Assembly (NCBI RefSeq): GCF_002159945.1
Contig: NZ_NFJQ01000003.1
Location: 1 to 64,000 of the forward strand
From: Cloacibacillus sp. An23
GTDB lineage: Bacteria > Synergistota > Synergistia > Synergistales > Synergistaceae
Length of the DNA: 64,000 bases
Direction of reading: 5' to 3'
Made by a program: the position numbers and the translations under genes. Each line of letters starts with the position of its first letter. The first letter of the stretch is position 1. The notes beneath the pieces are model-generated. The model was not told where the DNA came from. It did no database searches and saw only the letters and a program-made list of their open reading frames with translations. Positions 33,883-42,601 of this stretch are shown one piece after another.

Positions 33883-34431
33883 CTAGTCCTTGAAGACCGG
33901 CAGCCTGTCGAGATAGATCAGGTCCTTCCCGTCGTAGCCGCCCTCCTCGAGAAGCACGGCTACCTTGCTGACGACTGTGCAGCCGGTCTTCGCGAGCACG
34001 GCCTCGAGCGAATGCAGCGAACCGCCCGTCGAGACCACGTCGTCAACGACGCAGACGCGTTTGCCGTCGAGCTTCGCCGCGTCGGTCTCGTCGATGACGA
34101 TTATCTGTTTCTCCGAAGTCGTTATAGATTTCGTCTCCTCTACGATAGGATGCTCCATATAAGCCTTCACTGACTTGCGCGCGACGACGTAGTCAACGCC
34201 CATACGCACGGCCAGCGCGTGCGTCAGCGGGATGCCCTTCGCCTCGGGGCAGACGAGCATGTCTATCTGTCCCAGCGCCCTGATCTTTTCGAGAAGCGCG
34301 TCCGCCGTCCTCTCGATGAGCTGCGTGTCCCCGAGCATGACGAACGACGCGATAGTGAGATGCGGCGCGACGCGCACCTTCTTCAGCTCGCGCGTGAGGC
34401 CGCAGATGTTAAGAGTATAGTGTTCAGACAT
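33883..34431 (-). CDS. Adenine/xanthine-type phosphoribosyltransferase
   Basis: A 182-residue type I PRTase. The PRPP-binding motif is VCVVDDVVSTGGSLHSL, the pyrophosphate loop lies in VCPEAKGIPLTHALAVR, and VVARKSVKAYM follows, a pattern seen in adenine and xanthine PRTases (Apt/Xpt). It joins a purine base to PRPP to give the nucleotide. It is encoded 15 bases after a purine-permease-like gene, which supports purine salvage. The base preference cannot be read. Confidence 0.85.
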   Translation of the reverse strand: MSEHYTLNICGLTRELKKVRVAPHLTIASFVMLGDTQLIERTADALLEKIRALGQIDMLVCPEAKGIPLTHALAVRMGVDYVVARKSVKAYMEHPIVEETKSITTSEKQIIVIDETDAAKLDGKRVCVVDDVVSTGGSLHSLEAVLAKTGCTVVSKVAVLLEEGGYDGKDLIYLDRLPVFKD

Positions 34432-34446
34432 TTTACGATTCCTCCG

Positions 34447-35559
34447 TTAAAGTCCCAGCAGTATTTTGATCGCGACGCCGGCCAGCAGCCCGTAGAACGG
34501 ATTCCAGCGCGCCGTCGCGATTACCGTAGCGCCTATCACCATGCCCCACGGCGAAAAGCCGAAAGGCCCCTGCGCCGCCGGAGCGCTCGCGATAGCCGCC
34601 TGAATGTTCGAGATGAACGTCACGAAAACGCCGAGCACGAAAAGGAAACCCGCGATGGACGAGCTGTGCAGGTAGCGCCCCATGACCGGAAGCAGCTTGA
34701 GGAACAGGATGGCCGCCATCATCAGCATCATCAGCACGGAAGCGCCGACCGGATGCGGAGCCGTCGCCGTACCGGATATTATAGCCTCGACCGGGCCGCC
34801 GCCGAAAAACGAGGAAACCATGTCCGCGAGCGAGGAATATATCGCGAGATGGTCGATGTTCGCGTCAACGCCCGCGATGCTGCCCGTCACCTTGCCGAAG
34901 CTGATGTTCGCGCCGATGTTGAGGCACATGAGGCCGAGGCCGCCAGCGATTATCTTCGGATGCTTCCATATCTTCCACTCGATATTGCCGGTCGTCAGCT
35001 TCTCGTTCGACATGTCGAAGTTGATATGCTGCTGCTCGACCTTGCCCATCTTTTTGAGGATGTTGAACGCGGCGGTCGCCACTATGACGGATATTATCAC
35101 CGTCTTCGCGAGGTCGAGCGTGATGAACCACACGGCGAGCGCGGAAATCATCGATACGCCGCCCGAGAGCCTCTCCGACTCGAAAAGGTCTACAGAAAGA
35201 TAGGCCAGCATGACGCCGACGCCCGCCATCATCGAGGTGACTATCGTCGGGCCGACGATATCCACTATCTTTTCGTTGAGGCCGAGCAGCGACGGAACAA
35301 GGACGAACACGCCGCCCCAGAACACCGTGCTGAGACGCTCGCGCCGCGACTGCGCGATCTTCCCAGTGACCGCTATCGTCTCGGCCTGGAACGAGACCGT
35401 AGCCACCGAGTCGAAAGCGAACGACCCCGCCGCGCCGACAAGAAACGCAAGCGCCGTCGGGAACGCGGCGAAGCCCAGCGAAAGAGCGAGAAGCCCCTGC
35501 GGAACGCCGTTGAGCACAACCGCAATCGCAGCAAGCAGGTCTGTCATATACGCATCCAT
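34447..35559 (-). CDS. NCS2-like purine permease
   Basis: A 370-residue membrane protein with about 11-12 helices. AFDSVATVSFQAETIAVTG, FFGGGPVEAIISGTATAPHPVG and the C-terminal FLFVLGVFVTFISNIQ are compatible with the nucleobase transporter (NCS2/AzgA-like) fold. It is shorter than most members (about 430-460). The neighbouring phosphoribosyltransferase supports a purine or xanthine substrate. Family assignment is moderate. Confidence 0.65.
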   Translation of the reverse strand: MDAYMTDLLAAIAVVLNGVPQGLLALSLGFAAFPTALAFLVGAAGSFAFDSVATVSFQAETIAVTGKIAQSRRERLSTVFWGGVFVLVPSLLGLNEKIVDIVGPTIVTSMMAGVGVMLAYLSVDLFESERLSGGVSMISALAVWFITLDLAKTVIISVIVATAAFNILKKMGKVEQQHINFDMSNEKLTTGNIEWKIWKHPKIIAGGLGLMCLNIGANISFGKVTGSIAGVDANIDHLAIYSSLADMVSSFFGGGPVEAIISGTATAPHPVGASVLMMLMMAAILFLKLLPVMGRYLHSSSIAGFLFVLGVFVTFISNIQAAIASAPAAQGPFGFSPWGMVIGATVIATARWNPFYGLLAGVAIKILLGL

Positions 35560-35807
35560 TAAAAGTTTCCTCCCACAAAAATTAATTCAACAACCTATCG
35601 AAAGTACTCCACACGGATGGTTTTGTCAAGAATGTAAATGAACATATATGTGTAATGAATAATTTATGTTAACATACAGCTCTAAAAAAAGAAAACATTT
35701 CAATTATATTTATTATAATAAAGATAGGATATATTTTTTATTTATTACGCAACAATAATTATATAAAATGCTATATAATAAAAGTATTTAATTAATATAT
35801 TGCATAA

Positions 35808-35838
35808 AAGGTTGTTAGATAAAATATGTAACAACCTT
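35808..35838. promoter_or_regulatory. Perfect 10-bp inverted repeat upstream of marR-type gene
   Basis: AAGGTTGTTA (35808-35817), 11 bases, TAACAACCTT (35829-35838). It lies 24 bases before the -35 box and is a plausible binding site for the MarR protein or another regulator. Confidence 0.55.
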
Positions 35839-35862
35839 AATAAAATCTCAATATTAACTGGA

Positions 35863-35891
35863 TTGACACGCAATAAATCGCGTGCTATATT
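35863..35891 (+). promoter_or_regulatory. Near-consensus promoter of the acquired operon
   Basis: TTGACA (35863-35868), a 17-base spacer and TATATT (35886-35891). It should drive the MarR gene and, given the short gaps, the genes behind it. Confidence 0.8.
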
Positions 35892-35924
35892 TTTGTTAGC
35901 CAGGAAACAAAAAATAAAAATAGG

Positions 35925-36383
35925 ATGAAAATTATGCAAAATTTATATCAAGAAACCGAGGCCATCATTGTTCGCATACTTAACTGCTATACCAACTTGC
36001 AGCGGTCGAAGCATGAATACTGTCCAGGAGTCAGCTTATATCCGTCAGAAATACACGCGATAGAGTGTATCGCAACAATTAAGAAAATAAACTTGACAGA
36101 ACTTGCGAACCAACTTGGTCTGACAAAAGGCGCTACTTCAAAGCTTGTTGCCAAGCTTGAAAAAGAAGGCCTATTACGTAGGTATAGATATGTCGACAAC
36201 CAAAAAGAAATATATTTCCATTTAACTGATACCGGTATACAGGCCTACAACGGACATAAGCTGTATCACGCGGATATGGCACGTGTTATGGAAGATTATT
36301 GCAGTAATGTCCCGGACGAAATTGGATATGAAATCGTAAAATTTTTGAATATATATTTGGAGCAAATGCAAAAACTATCATAA
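35925..36383 (+). CDS. MarR-family transcriptional regulator
   Basis: A 152-residue winged-helix regulator. LTELANQLGLTKGATSKLVAKL is the recognition HTH and EKEGLLRRYRYVDNQKEIYFHLT the wing. No RBS fits the first ATG well; the ATG at 35934 has AGG nine bases upstream and may be the true start. It lies 33 bases before the next gene on the same strand, so it is probably the local regulator of the catabolic operon, perhaps binding the palindrome at 35808-35838. Confidence 0.88.
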   Translation: MKIMQNLYQETEAIIVRILNCYTNLQRSKHEYCPGVSLYPSEIHAIECIATIKKINLTELANQLGLTKGATSKLVAKLEKEGLLRRYRYVDNQKEIYFHLTDTGIQAYNGHKLYHADMARVMEDYCSNVPDEIGYEIVKFLNIYLEQMQKLS

Positions 36384-36416
36384 ATTCATGAAAATTAGGA
36401 TTAAGGAGGAATTTCT

Positions 36417-37145
36417 ATGAGTAAAGTTATTTCGTCTGCGTCTCATCATGCTATGTTATTTGCTTTTATTGCGAAGAGGACGATCGACAAGTTCGGAAAG
36501 GACGGCGAAAAAGCGGTTACGGACGGAGTGCGCCATTACGGTGAGCAGAGGGGGCACCGCATGGCGCTGCGCACGCTGGCTGACGGAAATCAGCTGGATG
36601 TAGAAAATTACCTGATCTATGGAGAATGGAGCGCCGCCCCCGGAGAGATGGATCTTCGTTTCCCGCAGTATTCTCCGGAAGTACGCATGGAAAATCATAA
36701 ATGTCCGTGGTACACGGAATGGGAGAAGCGCGGGTTGCTGAAATATGGAGCGTATTACTGCAGAGACGTCGATGCATCTCTTGCAAGAGGATATAACGGC
36801 ATGGAACTCAAGCTCTTAGCGAACAGGACTCTAGGCGACGAACTCTGCGATTTTGTGTTTGCTGGATGCTCCATTCCTGATGAAAGAATGGCGGAATTTG
36901 CTGCAAAGAGAGAGAAAATCGGCGATAAAGCGAGAATGCCGTGGGAATATCATATTGGTCATTTGTACAGCGCTATGCGCGAAGTCATCATAAAAGCTTT
37001 TGGCGATGAAGGCGATATGGCTGTCCATGAAGCCATGGATGATTATAAAAATGAATACGGACAGGAATCATATGACCTTGTGTTGCAGTATGCCGATATC
37101 GATTATAACGCAATGCCCCAATACGAGGGTATAGATAAGAAGTAG
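36417..37145 (+). CDS. L-2-amino-thiazoline-4-carboxylate hydrolase family protein
   Basis: A 242-residue protein of the ATC_hydrolase family (helical, cysteine- and histidine-containing). It has the N-terminal AKRTIDKFGKDGEKAVTDGVRHYGEQRGHRMALR segment, NHKCPWYTEWEKRG in the middle, and FVFAGCSIPDERMAEFAAK. In Pseudomonas the named enzyme opens a thiazoline ring to S- or N-carbamoyl-cysteine. Many relatives have unknown roles, and several sit next to fumarate-reductase-like flavoproteins, as here. AAGGAGG precedes the ATG. Use as a thiazoline hydrolase is inferred only. Confidence 0.72.
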   Translation: MSKVISSASHHAMLFAFIAKRTIDKFGKDGEKAVTDGVRHYGEQRGHRMALRTLADGNQLDVENYLIYGEWSAAPGEMDLRFPQYSPEVRMENHKCPWYTEWEKRGLLKYGAYYCRDVDASLARGYNGMELKLLANRTLGDELCDFVFAGCSIPDERMAEFAAKREKIGDKARMPWEYHIGHLYSAMREVIIKAFGDEGDMAVHEAMDDYKNEYGQESYDLVLQYADIDYNAMPQYEGIDKK

Positions 37146-37163
37146 TCAATAGGAGGTGTGTAC

Positions 37164-38972
37164 ATGCGTCACGGATTTGAACGAGTTATTGAAACGGATG
37201 TACTTGCCATAGGCGGCTCCGGCGCAGGAATAACAGCTGCGATTTATGCTTCACGGAATGGCGCCCAAACGGCTCTAGTTTCTAAAGGCAAAATCGGGGT
37301 CAGCGGCAATGCAATTATGGCAGGCGGAGGATTTGGCGTAGATGGAGAAAGCGGGAAAAATATTCTTCATTTGGACTATGCCGATCCGTCTTTTACCAAA
37401 GAACGGTTGTTTGACTGCATTGTGAAAGAGTCTTTTTATTTATCGGATCAAAATATGGTTCGTGAGTATGTAGACGACGGACCTGTTGTAATGAAAGATT
37501 ATCTGGAGTGGGCTAAACGGTCCGGACAAGATTTTTTCTGCTGTCCGCCGGCTAACTGGATCGCTTCAGGTTTGAGCTTTACTAAGGCATTATCGCAAGG
37601 GCTGAAAGAAACGCCGGATATCGTGTGTCTTGAAGACGTAATGATCGCCGAGGTACTTACGGATGGGCAAAAAGTATGCGGCGCGGTTGGCGTAGATATT
37701 TACAGCGGTGAAATCATATTATTTAAGGCAAAAGCGGTCATAATAGGAACGGGAGGATATATGCCGTTTTCAATGAATAACACCGTAACTGATATGACCG
37801 GCGATGGCCCCGGGATGGCGTATCGCGCTGGGGCTCGTCTAACAGATATGGAGTTTATTCTTTCATTTCCGACAGCTGTTGTCCCCAAAGAAATGCGTGG
37901 ATCGATATATCCGTATGTATTTGAGTATAACATGCGGAGTTTAAAGTACACTATAAGAGATAAAAATGGGAACCCCCTTCCGATACCGGAGCAAGTTATC
38001 AAGCTTTCACGCGGCGGAAAGTTAAGCAAACTGGTAACTTCATACTATTTCGGTTATGCTGCGGATAGCGGACTTGCCGGTCCTAACGGAGGCTTTTTCT
38101 ACGACTATTCCGATAACAGTAAAGAAGTAAAAGACGAAAACTTTAAAATCTTCTACGACCGCTTCGACCGTTGGCACAAGCACGGTTACTATAAAGGCGA
38201 AAGCTTAGCCGAAGTTGAACGCATGATTTATAACAATGAGCCGCTCGAAGTCGGAATCGGCGCTGAATATTGCATGGGCGGCGTGGAAGTAGATGAACGC
38301 ATGCGTACGTGCGTAGACGGCCTGTATGTGGCTGGAGAGGCCAGCAGCGGAGTATTTGGCGCATGTCGTGTCGGCGATGGCATGGTTGAAATGATGTGCC
38401 AGGGAATGCGTGCCGGTATTGATGCTGCCGCTTATGCTCAGGCTGTCACATCGACGACGCAGGCCGAGAAGTTGATCGAACCTGTGTTGGATAAAATCCT
38501 TGGCGTCTTTGAACACAAAGGCGGAATTAACCCTATTGCCTTGTATTCTGAGATACAAAGCTCATGTGATCGCGGATTTGGACTTATTCGCAGCGAAAAC
38601 GGGCTCCAGCGTTCTCTCATCGAGATGAATCAGTTAGGTGATGCGTGGAACTGTGTGACGCTTAACAGTAAAAGCCGGTGTTACAACATGGAATGGCTCA
38701 TGGCGCTGCAGGCTGAGAACTTAATTACATGCTGCAAGGCTGGCATAGTCGCTGCGCTGTCAAGAAAGGAAAGCCGAGGGTGTCATATACGCAAGGATTA
38801 TCCTGAGGTTGATCACGACAACTACTTGATCAAATATGTGCATCATAACGAGGGCGGTGTTATGAAGACAGAGACACGAAAACCTGTTGTGCAAACGATG
38901 CCGCTGCCTCATGGGAAAAAAGAAAATGTAATCGAATATTTCCTTGATCCAACATTGAATTATAAACGTTAG
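37164..38972 (+). CDS. FAD-dependent fumarate-reductase/succinate-dehydrogenase-like flavoprotein
   Basis: A 602-residue flavoprotein. VLAIGGSGAGITAAIYASRNGAQ is the FAD dinucleotide-binding site; SGNAIMAGGGFG, the AVIIGTGGYMPF strand, TGDGPGMAYRAGARLTDMEF and CVDGLYVAGEASSGVFGACRVG follow the FrdA/SdhA/NadB order. There is no signal peptide. AGGAGG lies 7 bases before the ATG at 37164. The next gene encodes a [2Fe-2S] protein like the N-terminal half of FrdB, so the two may form a cytoplasmic reductase. The substrate is unknown, and it is not clear that it is fumarate. Confidence 0.85.
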   Translation: MRHGFERVIETDVLAIGGSGAGITAAIYASRNGAQTALVSKGKIGVSGNAIMAGGGFGVDGESGKNILHLDYADPSFTKERLFDCIVKESFYLSDQNMVREYVDDGPVVMKDYLEWAKRSGQDFFCCPPANWIASGLSFTKALSQGLKETPDIVCLEDVMIAEVLTDGQKVCGAVGVDIYSGEIILFKAKAVIIGTGGYMPFSMNNTVTDMTGDGPGMAYRAGARLTDMEFILSFPTAVVPKEMRGSIYPYVFEYNMRSLKYTIRDKNGNPLPIPEQVIKLSRGGKLSKLVTSYYFGYAADSGLAGPNGGFFYDYSDNSKEVKDENFKIFYDRFDRWHKHGYYKGESLAEVERMIYNNEPLEVGIGAEYCMGGVEVDERMRTCVDGLYVAGEASSGVFGACRVGDGMVEMMCQGMRAGIDAAAYAQAVTSTTQAEKLIEPVLDKILGVFEHKGGINPIALYSEIQSSCDRGFGLIRSENGLQRSLIEMNQLGDAWNCVTLNSKSRCYNMEWLMALQAENLITCCKAGIVAALSRKESRGCHIRKDYPEVDHDNYLIKYVHHNEGGVMKTETRKPVVQTMPLPHGKKENVIEYFLDPTLNYKR

Positions 38973-38987
38973 AAAGGAGGAGCATTC

Positions 38988-39296
38988 ATGAAAGTTCTTA
39001 TAGACAGATATGATCCTGACACGCAGATAAAAAAGACGGATGAATTTGTTGTCGGAGATGATGTCTGTGACGGGATGACGGTGATGGGGCTGCTGAATTA
39101 CATTGCACTCCATATTGACCACACGCTGGCCTATTATCGTCATAGTGTATGTGATCATGGAATATGCGGCAGATGTGTATTAGAAGTAAACGGCAAAGTA
39201 CGGCTGGCTTGTATTACGCCCGTTAGCGGCTGCGGGCAGATACATCTTGCGCCGGTTTCAAGCCGTACTTTGGTTCGTGATTTAGTCACAAAATAA
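38988..39296 (+). CDS. FrdB/SdhB-like [2Fe-2S] protein, N-terminal domain only
   Basis: A 102-residue protein with the plant-type [2Fe-2S] fold of SdhB: SVCDHGICGRCVLEVNGKVRLAC supplies the four cysteines. The C-terminal domain of SdhB, with the [3Fe-4S] and [4Fe-4S] clusters and quinone contact, is absent, and no membrane anchor gene is nearby. It lies 15 bases after the flavoprotein gene with a strong AAAGGAGG. It probably passes electrons to or from that flavoprotein and an unknown soluble carrier. Confidence 0.85.
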   Translation: MKVLIDRYDPDTQIKKTDEFVVGDDVCDGMTVMGLLNYIALHIDHTLAYYRHSVCDHGICGRCVLEVNGKVRLACITPVSGCGQIHLAPVSSRTLVRDLVTK

Positions 39297-39329
39297 TTTC
39301 AAGGAACACATTAAAAGGAGGACAATCGA

Positions 39330-40586
39330 ATGGCTAATGCACAGCAGAGGAATGTCGATGAATTTCAGCTTCCAAAGGGCGGCCTGATTAAAAAGCTTAT
39401 GTATATAATGGCTTTTATCGGGCCGGCATCTATGCTTTGTTCCACTTCAATGGGGCCTGGTACGGCATCTTCATGTATACAGGCCGGCTCAATGTTCGGT
39501 TATGACTTGTTATGGGCTATCGTATTGAGCGGGATTATGTGCGGCGGAGTTGCATACATTGGGGCTAAGGCGACGGCGCTTTCCGGGAAGGATGTATTTG
39601 AATTAATTCGGGAAAGAATCGGCAATGTTGCATGTTCGATTCTTTTTGTCGTCGTGCTGATCACATGGTATATGGTAATTTACAGCCAGGGCTCAATTAT
39701 GCGCCATCTCAATGACATAATGTTTGGTGAACAGGCTGCTGCTGTGGCATACGTTGTAACCATTTTGCTTATTGCATATTTGTACTACGCCAGCACAAAT
39801 AACCGCATTATCAAGATGGCTTCGATAATGTGTACTGTGATGGCGATTATATTTTTTATTAATGTGTTTTATGTACGTCCAAATATCGGTCAACTGATAG
39901 GCGGTATGGTGCCGAAACGCTTCTCCCTTGACGAGGCGATTATCATTGCCGGAGTTATCGGAGGATCCGCGCCGGGAACTTCTGCACTTTGGTATTCGTA
40001 TTCTGTGAAAAACCAGCAATGGGACAAGCCTTCGGCGCTGGGGTTCATTAAATGGGACCAGATTGTATTTGCAGCAATGTTTACAATCTTCAGCCTCGGT
40101 ATTTTCCTTTCCGGCGCTGCGGTACTGTTCCCTGCGGGCATAAAGGCCATGTCAGCGGTGGAGGCGGCGAAAGCTCTTGAGCCTCTGGCCGGAGTTTTGG
40201 GGACATATATTTTTATAGCGGGACTCTGGGGTGCTGTGTTTACCACTATAGGAGGCATGAGCACGTTAGGTTCATACTGCTTGAATTCGCTGTTCCATAT
40301 CAGCAAAGACAACTCGGATGTAAAAGTCCGCCGGTTGATCTTGATAGGTATCGTGATAAGCTTGTTCGGAGGCATGTCCGGTGGAAACGCAATGAGTCTG
40401 CTGGTAAACTTTTTGGGGCTGCTCAACATTGGCGGATTAGTGATAATAACTATCCTTACTTATCTTACCAGCAATTCGAAATTTTCCGGACAGTATAAAA
40501 ATAAATGGTATACGACCCTTATGGGACTTATCATTTTGGGATTCAACGCCTATTCGACTTGGACATATATTGCAAGATTCCTATAG
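39330..40586 (+). CDS. Nramp-family transporter with altered substrate motifs
   Basis: A 418-residue membrane protein with 11 or so helices and the LeuT-type Nramp fold (IMAFIGPASMLCSTSMGPGT in TM1; IIIAGVIGGSAPGTSALWYSYS in TM6). Metal-transporting Nramps have DPGN in TM1 and MPH in TM6; here these read MGPGT and SAPGT, so the aspartate, asparagine, methionine and histidine ligands are lost. It is therefore unlikely to carry divalent metals and, given the neighbours, may import an organic substrate. AAAGGAGG precedes the ATG. Confidence 0.75.
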   Translation: MANAQQRNVDEFQLPKGGLIKKLMYIMAFIGPASMLCSTSMGPGTASSCIQAGSMFGYDLLWAIVLSGIMCGGVAYIGAKATALSGKDVFELIRERIGNVACSILFVVVLITWYMVIYSQGSIMRHLNDIMFGEQAAAVAYVVTILLIAYLYYASTNNRIIKMASIMCTVMAIIFFINVFYVRPNIGQLIGGMVPKRFSLDEAIIIAGVIGGSAPGTSALWYSYSVKNQQWDKPSALGFIKWDQIVFAAMFTIFSLGIFLSGAAVLFPAGIKAMSAVEAAKALEPLAGVLGTYIFIAGLWGAVFTTIGGMSTLGSYCLNSLFHISKDNSDVKVRRLILIGIVISLFGGMSGGNAMSLLVNFLGLLNIGGLVIITILTYLTSNSKFSGQYKNKWYTTLMGLIILGFNAYSTWTYIARFL

Positions 40587-40668
40587 GTTCGGTTGCACAC
40601 TTTTAACTGACGCGTCCTTGGCGGCGAATGCCGTCAAGGACGTCTACGAAACGGAAGGGTGATACATT

Positions 40669-41412
40669 ATGGAATTAGAAAATCGTGTAGCAGTTGTCAC
40701 CGGAGCGAGTTCCGGCATCGGAGAAGTAATAGCTAAGTTTTACCTGAAAGAGGGAGCGTACGTATATGGCTGCGGGTTAGAGGAACAGGCCGCAATTGTT
40801 AATGAAAGGTTCCATTACCACAGAGCAAATATATGCGATCTGGCACAGGCAGACCTTGTAGCCAAGGGATGTATTGAAAAGTTTGGCCGGATGGATATTT
40901 TGGTTAATTGCGCCGGAGTGACTGGAATCGGCACAATAGACGATACATCCGTCGCAGAATTTCGTCGCCAATTCGAGATAAACGTCTTCGGCGTATATAC
41001 GATGACGAAGGCTGCGATAGATTTGATTCGCCAATCAGAGCATGCCGTTATTATCAATATTGTGTCCGAACTTGGGGTAAAATGTATACCGGCACGCGTC
41101 GCTTATTGCCCGTCTAAAGCCGCTGTCGAAATGCTCACGAGATGTCTTGCCGTTGACTGTGGGCCGCGTGTGCGTGTGAACGGTATCCTCCCCGGGCTGA
41201 CCGAAACTCCGATGACGAAAATGCGTTACGAAAACGCACTTGATCCGGAGGCAGAGAGACAGAAAACACGTAACCGGTATATCCTCAAGCGTATGTGTAC
41301 GCCGGAAGATGTTGCAAACGGCGCCGTTTTCCTCGCCTCAGACCGCGCGTCTTTTATTACAGGAGATATGCTCGCTGTCTGCGGCGGAGGACAGTTTATT
41401 ACTATGCAGTGA
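40669..41412 (+). CDS. Short-chain dehydrogenase/reductase
   Basis: A 247-residue NAD(P)-dependent SDR. TGASSGIGEVIAKFY is the cofactor loop, LVNCAGVTGIG the NAG motif, the serine in IINIVSELG and Y/K in VAYCPSKAAVEML the catalytic residues, and VRVNGILPGLTETPM the typical later strand. It lies 82 bases after the transporter gene and 9 bases before the amidohydrolase gene. It probably oxidises or reduces an alcohol/ketone in the same pathway. Confidence 0.9.
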   Translation: MELENRVAVVTGASSGIGEVIAKFYLKEGAYVYGCGLEEQAAIVNERFHYHRANICDLAQADLVAKGCIEKFGRMDILVNCAGVTGIGTIDDTSVAEFRRQFEINVFGVYTMTKAAIDLIRQSEHAVIINIVSELGVKCIPARVAYCPSKAAVEMLTRCLAVDCGPRVRVNGILPGLTETPMTKMRYENALDPEAERQKTRNRYILKRMCTPEDVANGAVFLASDRASFITGDMLAVCGGGQFITMQ

Positions 41413-41421
41413 GGCGCGGTC

Positions 41422-42588
41422 ATGGATGCGTTGAACGAAGCTAAGAGCTGCGAAGCTTCATTAATACAGCTGCGGCGCGATATACATAGGCATCCTGAAC
41501 TCGGGTGGAAGGAACAACGAACACAGGATGTTATCTGCAAAGAGCTTGACGATATCGGATTGCCGTACGAGAAAGTCTGCGGTACCGGCGTTATCGCAAA
41601 ACTTGAGGGGGATTTGCCTGGGCAAGTAATCGGAATTCGCGCAGATATGGACGCCCTGCCGATATCTGAAAAAAATAACTGCGAATACGTCTCAGAAAAT
41701 CCAGGCGTTATGCATGCATGCGGACATGACTGCCATGTGGCGATGCTTCTTACTGCGGCTAGAATTTTAACCCGTCATAAAGATATTATACACGGCAGTA
41801 TAAAATTCATATTCCAACCGGCAGAAGAAATAATCGAAGGCGCACATGAGATGTACAGGCTGAAACAAATGGCTGATATAAAACGCATTTTTGGAGCACA
41901 TGTCTGGAATGCGTTAGATGTTGGGACTTTTTCTGCGGAATCAGGGGCGCGATTTGCAAGTGCGGATAATTTCTATATTACGGTCCGCGGGACAAGCGCG
42001 CATGGCGCGCAGCCGCATAATTCGGCCGACGCGATAGTATCCGCCTGCAGTATAGTTGGAGCGCTGCAGACGATAACGAGCCGTAATGTTGATCCGCTTG
42101 AACCTGCCGTTGTTACCGTCGGAACGATTGAAGGCGGCTCATCGCCGAACATAATTGCAAATCAGGTAAAACTTTCTGGAACGGCTAGGTCGTTCAGTCC
42201 GCGAGTGCGCGATTTCGTAGAAAAACGTATAGGCGAAATTTCAAGCGATGTCGCCAAGGCGTACGGGACGGAATGTGAATATGAATACCGCCGCTGCACT
42301 CCTGCGACGATAAATGATATTGCATCTACTGAGATAGTACGGGACGCCGTCATATCGCTCTTCGGCGATGCGAAGCTTGTCCACCTGGAGAAAACGACTG
42401 GAGGCGAAGATTTTGCCTGGTATCTAGAAGACATTCCGGGGGCATATTTATTTATTGGATCCCGGAATGAAAAGGCTGGCAAATATTCCCCGCATCACCA
42501 CGAATGCTTTGACATTGATGAACAAGCGCTGGTAAACGGTACGGCGGTGTTGGTGCAGATCGGTTTAACTGCCGGACGTGAAGGCTGA
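41422..42588 (+). CDS. M20-family amidohydrolase
   Basis: A 388-residue dinuclear zinc hydrolase of the M20D type (aminoacylase, IAA-amino acid hydrolase group). Metal and catalytic residues are in IRADMDALP, MHACGHDCHVAMLL, FQPAEEIIEGAHEM, AHGAQPHNSADA and TTGGEDFAWYL. It removes an N-acyl or N-carbamoyl group from an amino acid. With the ATC-hydrolase-like gene in the same operon, a carbamoyl-cysteine type substrate is a possibility but not shown. Confidence 0.9.
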   Translation: MDALNEAKSCEASLIQLRRDIHRHPELGWKEQRTQDVICKELDDIGLPYEKVCGTGVIAKLEGDLPGQVIGIRADMDALPISEKNNCEYVSENPGVMHACGHDCHVAMLLTAARILTRHKDIIHGSIKFIFQPAEEIIEGAHEMYRLKQMADIKRIFGAHVWNALDVGTFSAESGARFASADNFYITVRGTSAHGAQPHNSADAIVSACSIVGALQTITSRNVDPLEPAVVTVGTIEGGSSPNIIANQVKLSGTARSFSPRVRDFVEKRIGEISSDVAKAYGTECEYEYRRCTPATINDIASTEIVRDAVISLFGDAKLVHLEKTTGGEDFAWYLEDIPGAYLFIGSRNEKAGKYSPHHHECFDIDEQALVNGTAVLVQIGLTAGREG

Positions 42589-42601
42589 AAGGAGAATGAC
42601 A

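Larger units (their letters stand above)
35560..35924. promoter_or_regulatory. AT-rich divergent control region
   Basis: A 365-base, very AT-rich gap between the permease and the MarR gene, marking the left edge of the AT-rich block. It contains a 10-bp palindrome and a near-consensus promoter, listed separately. No gene is seen. Confidence 0.6.
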
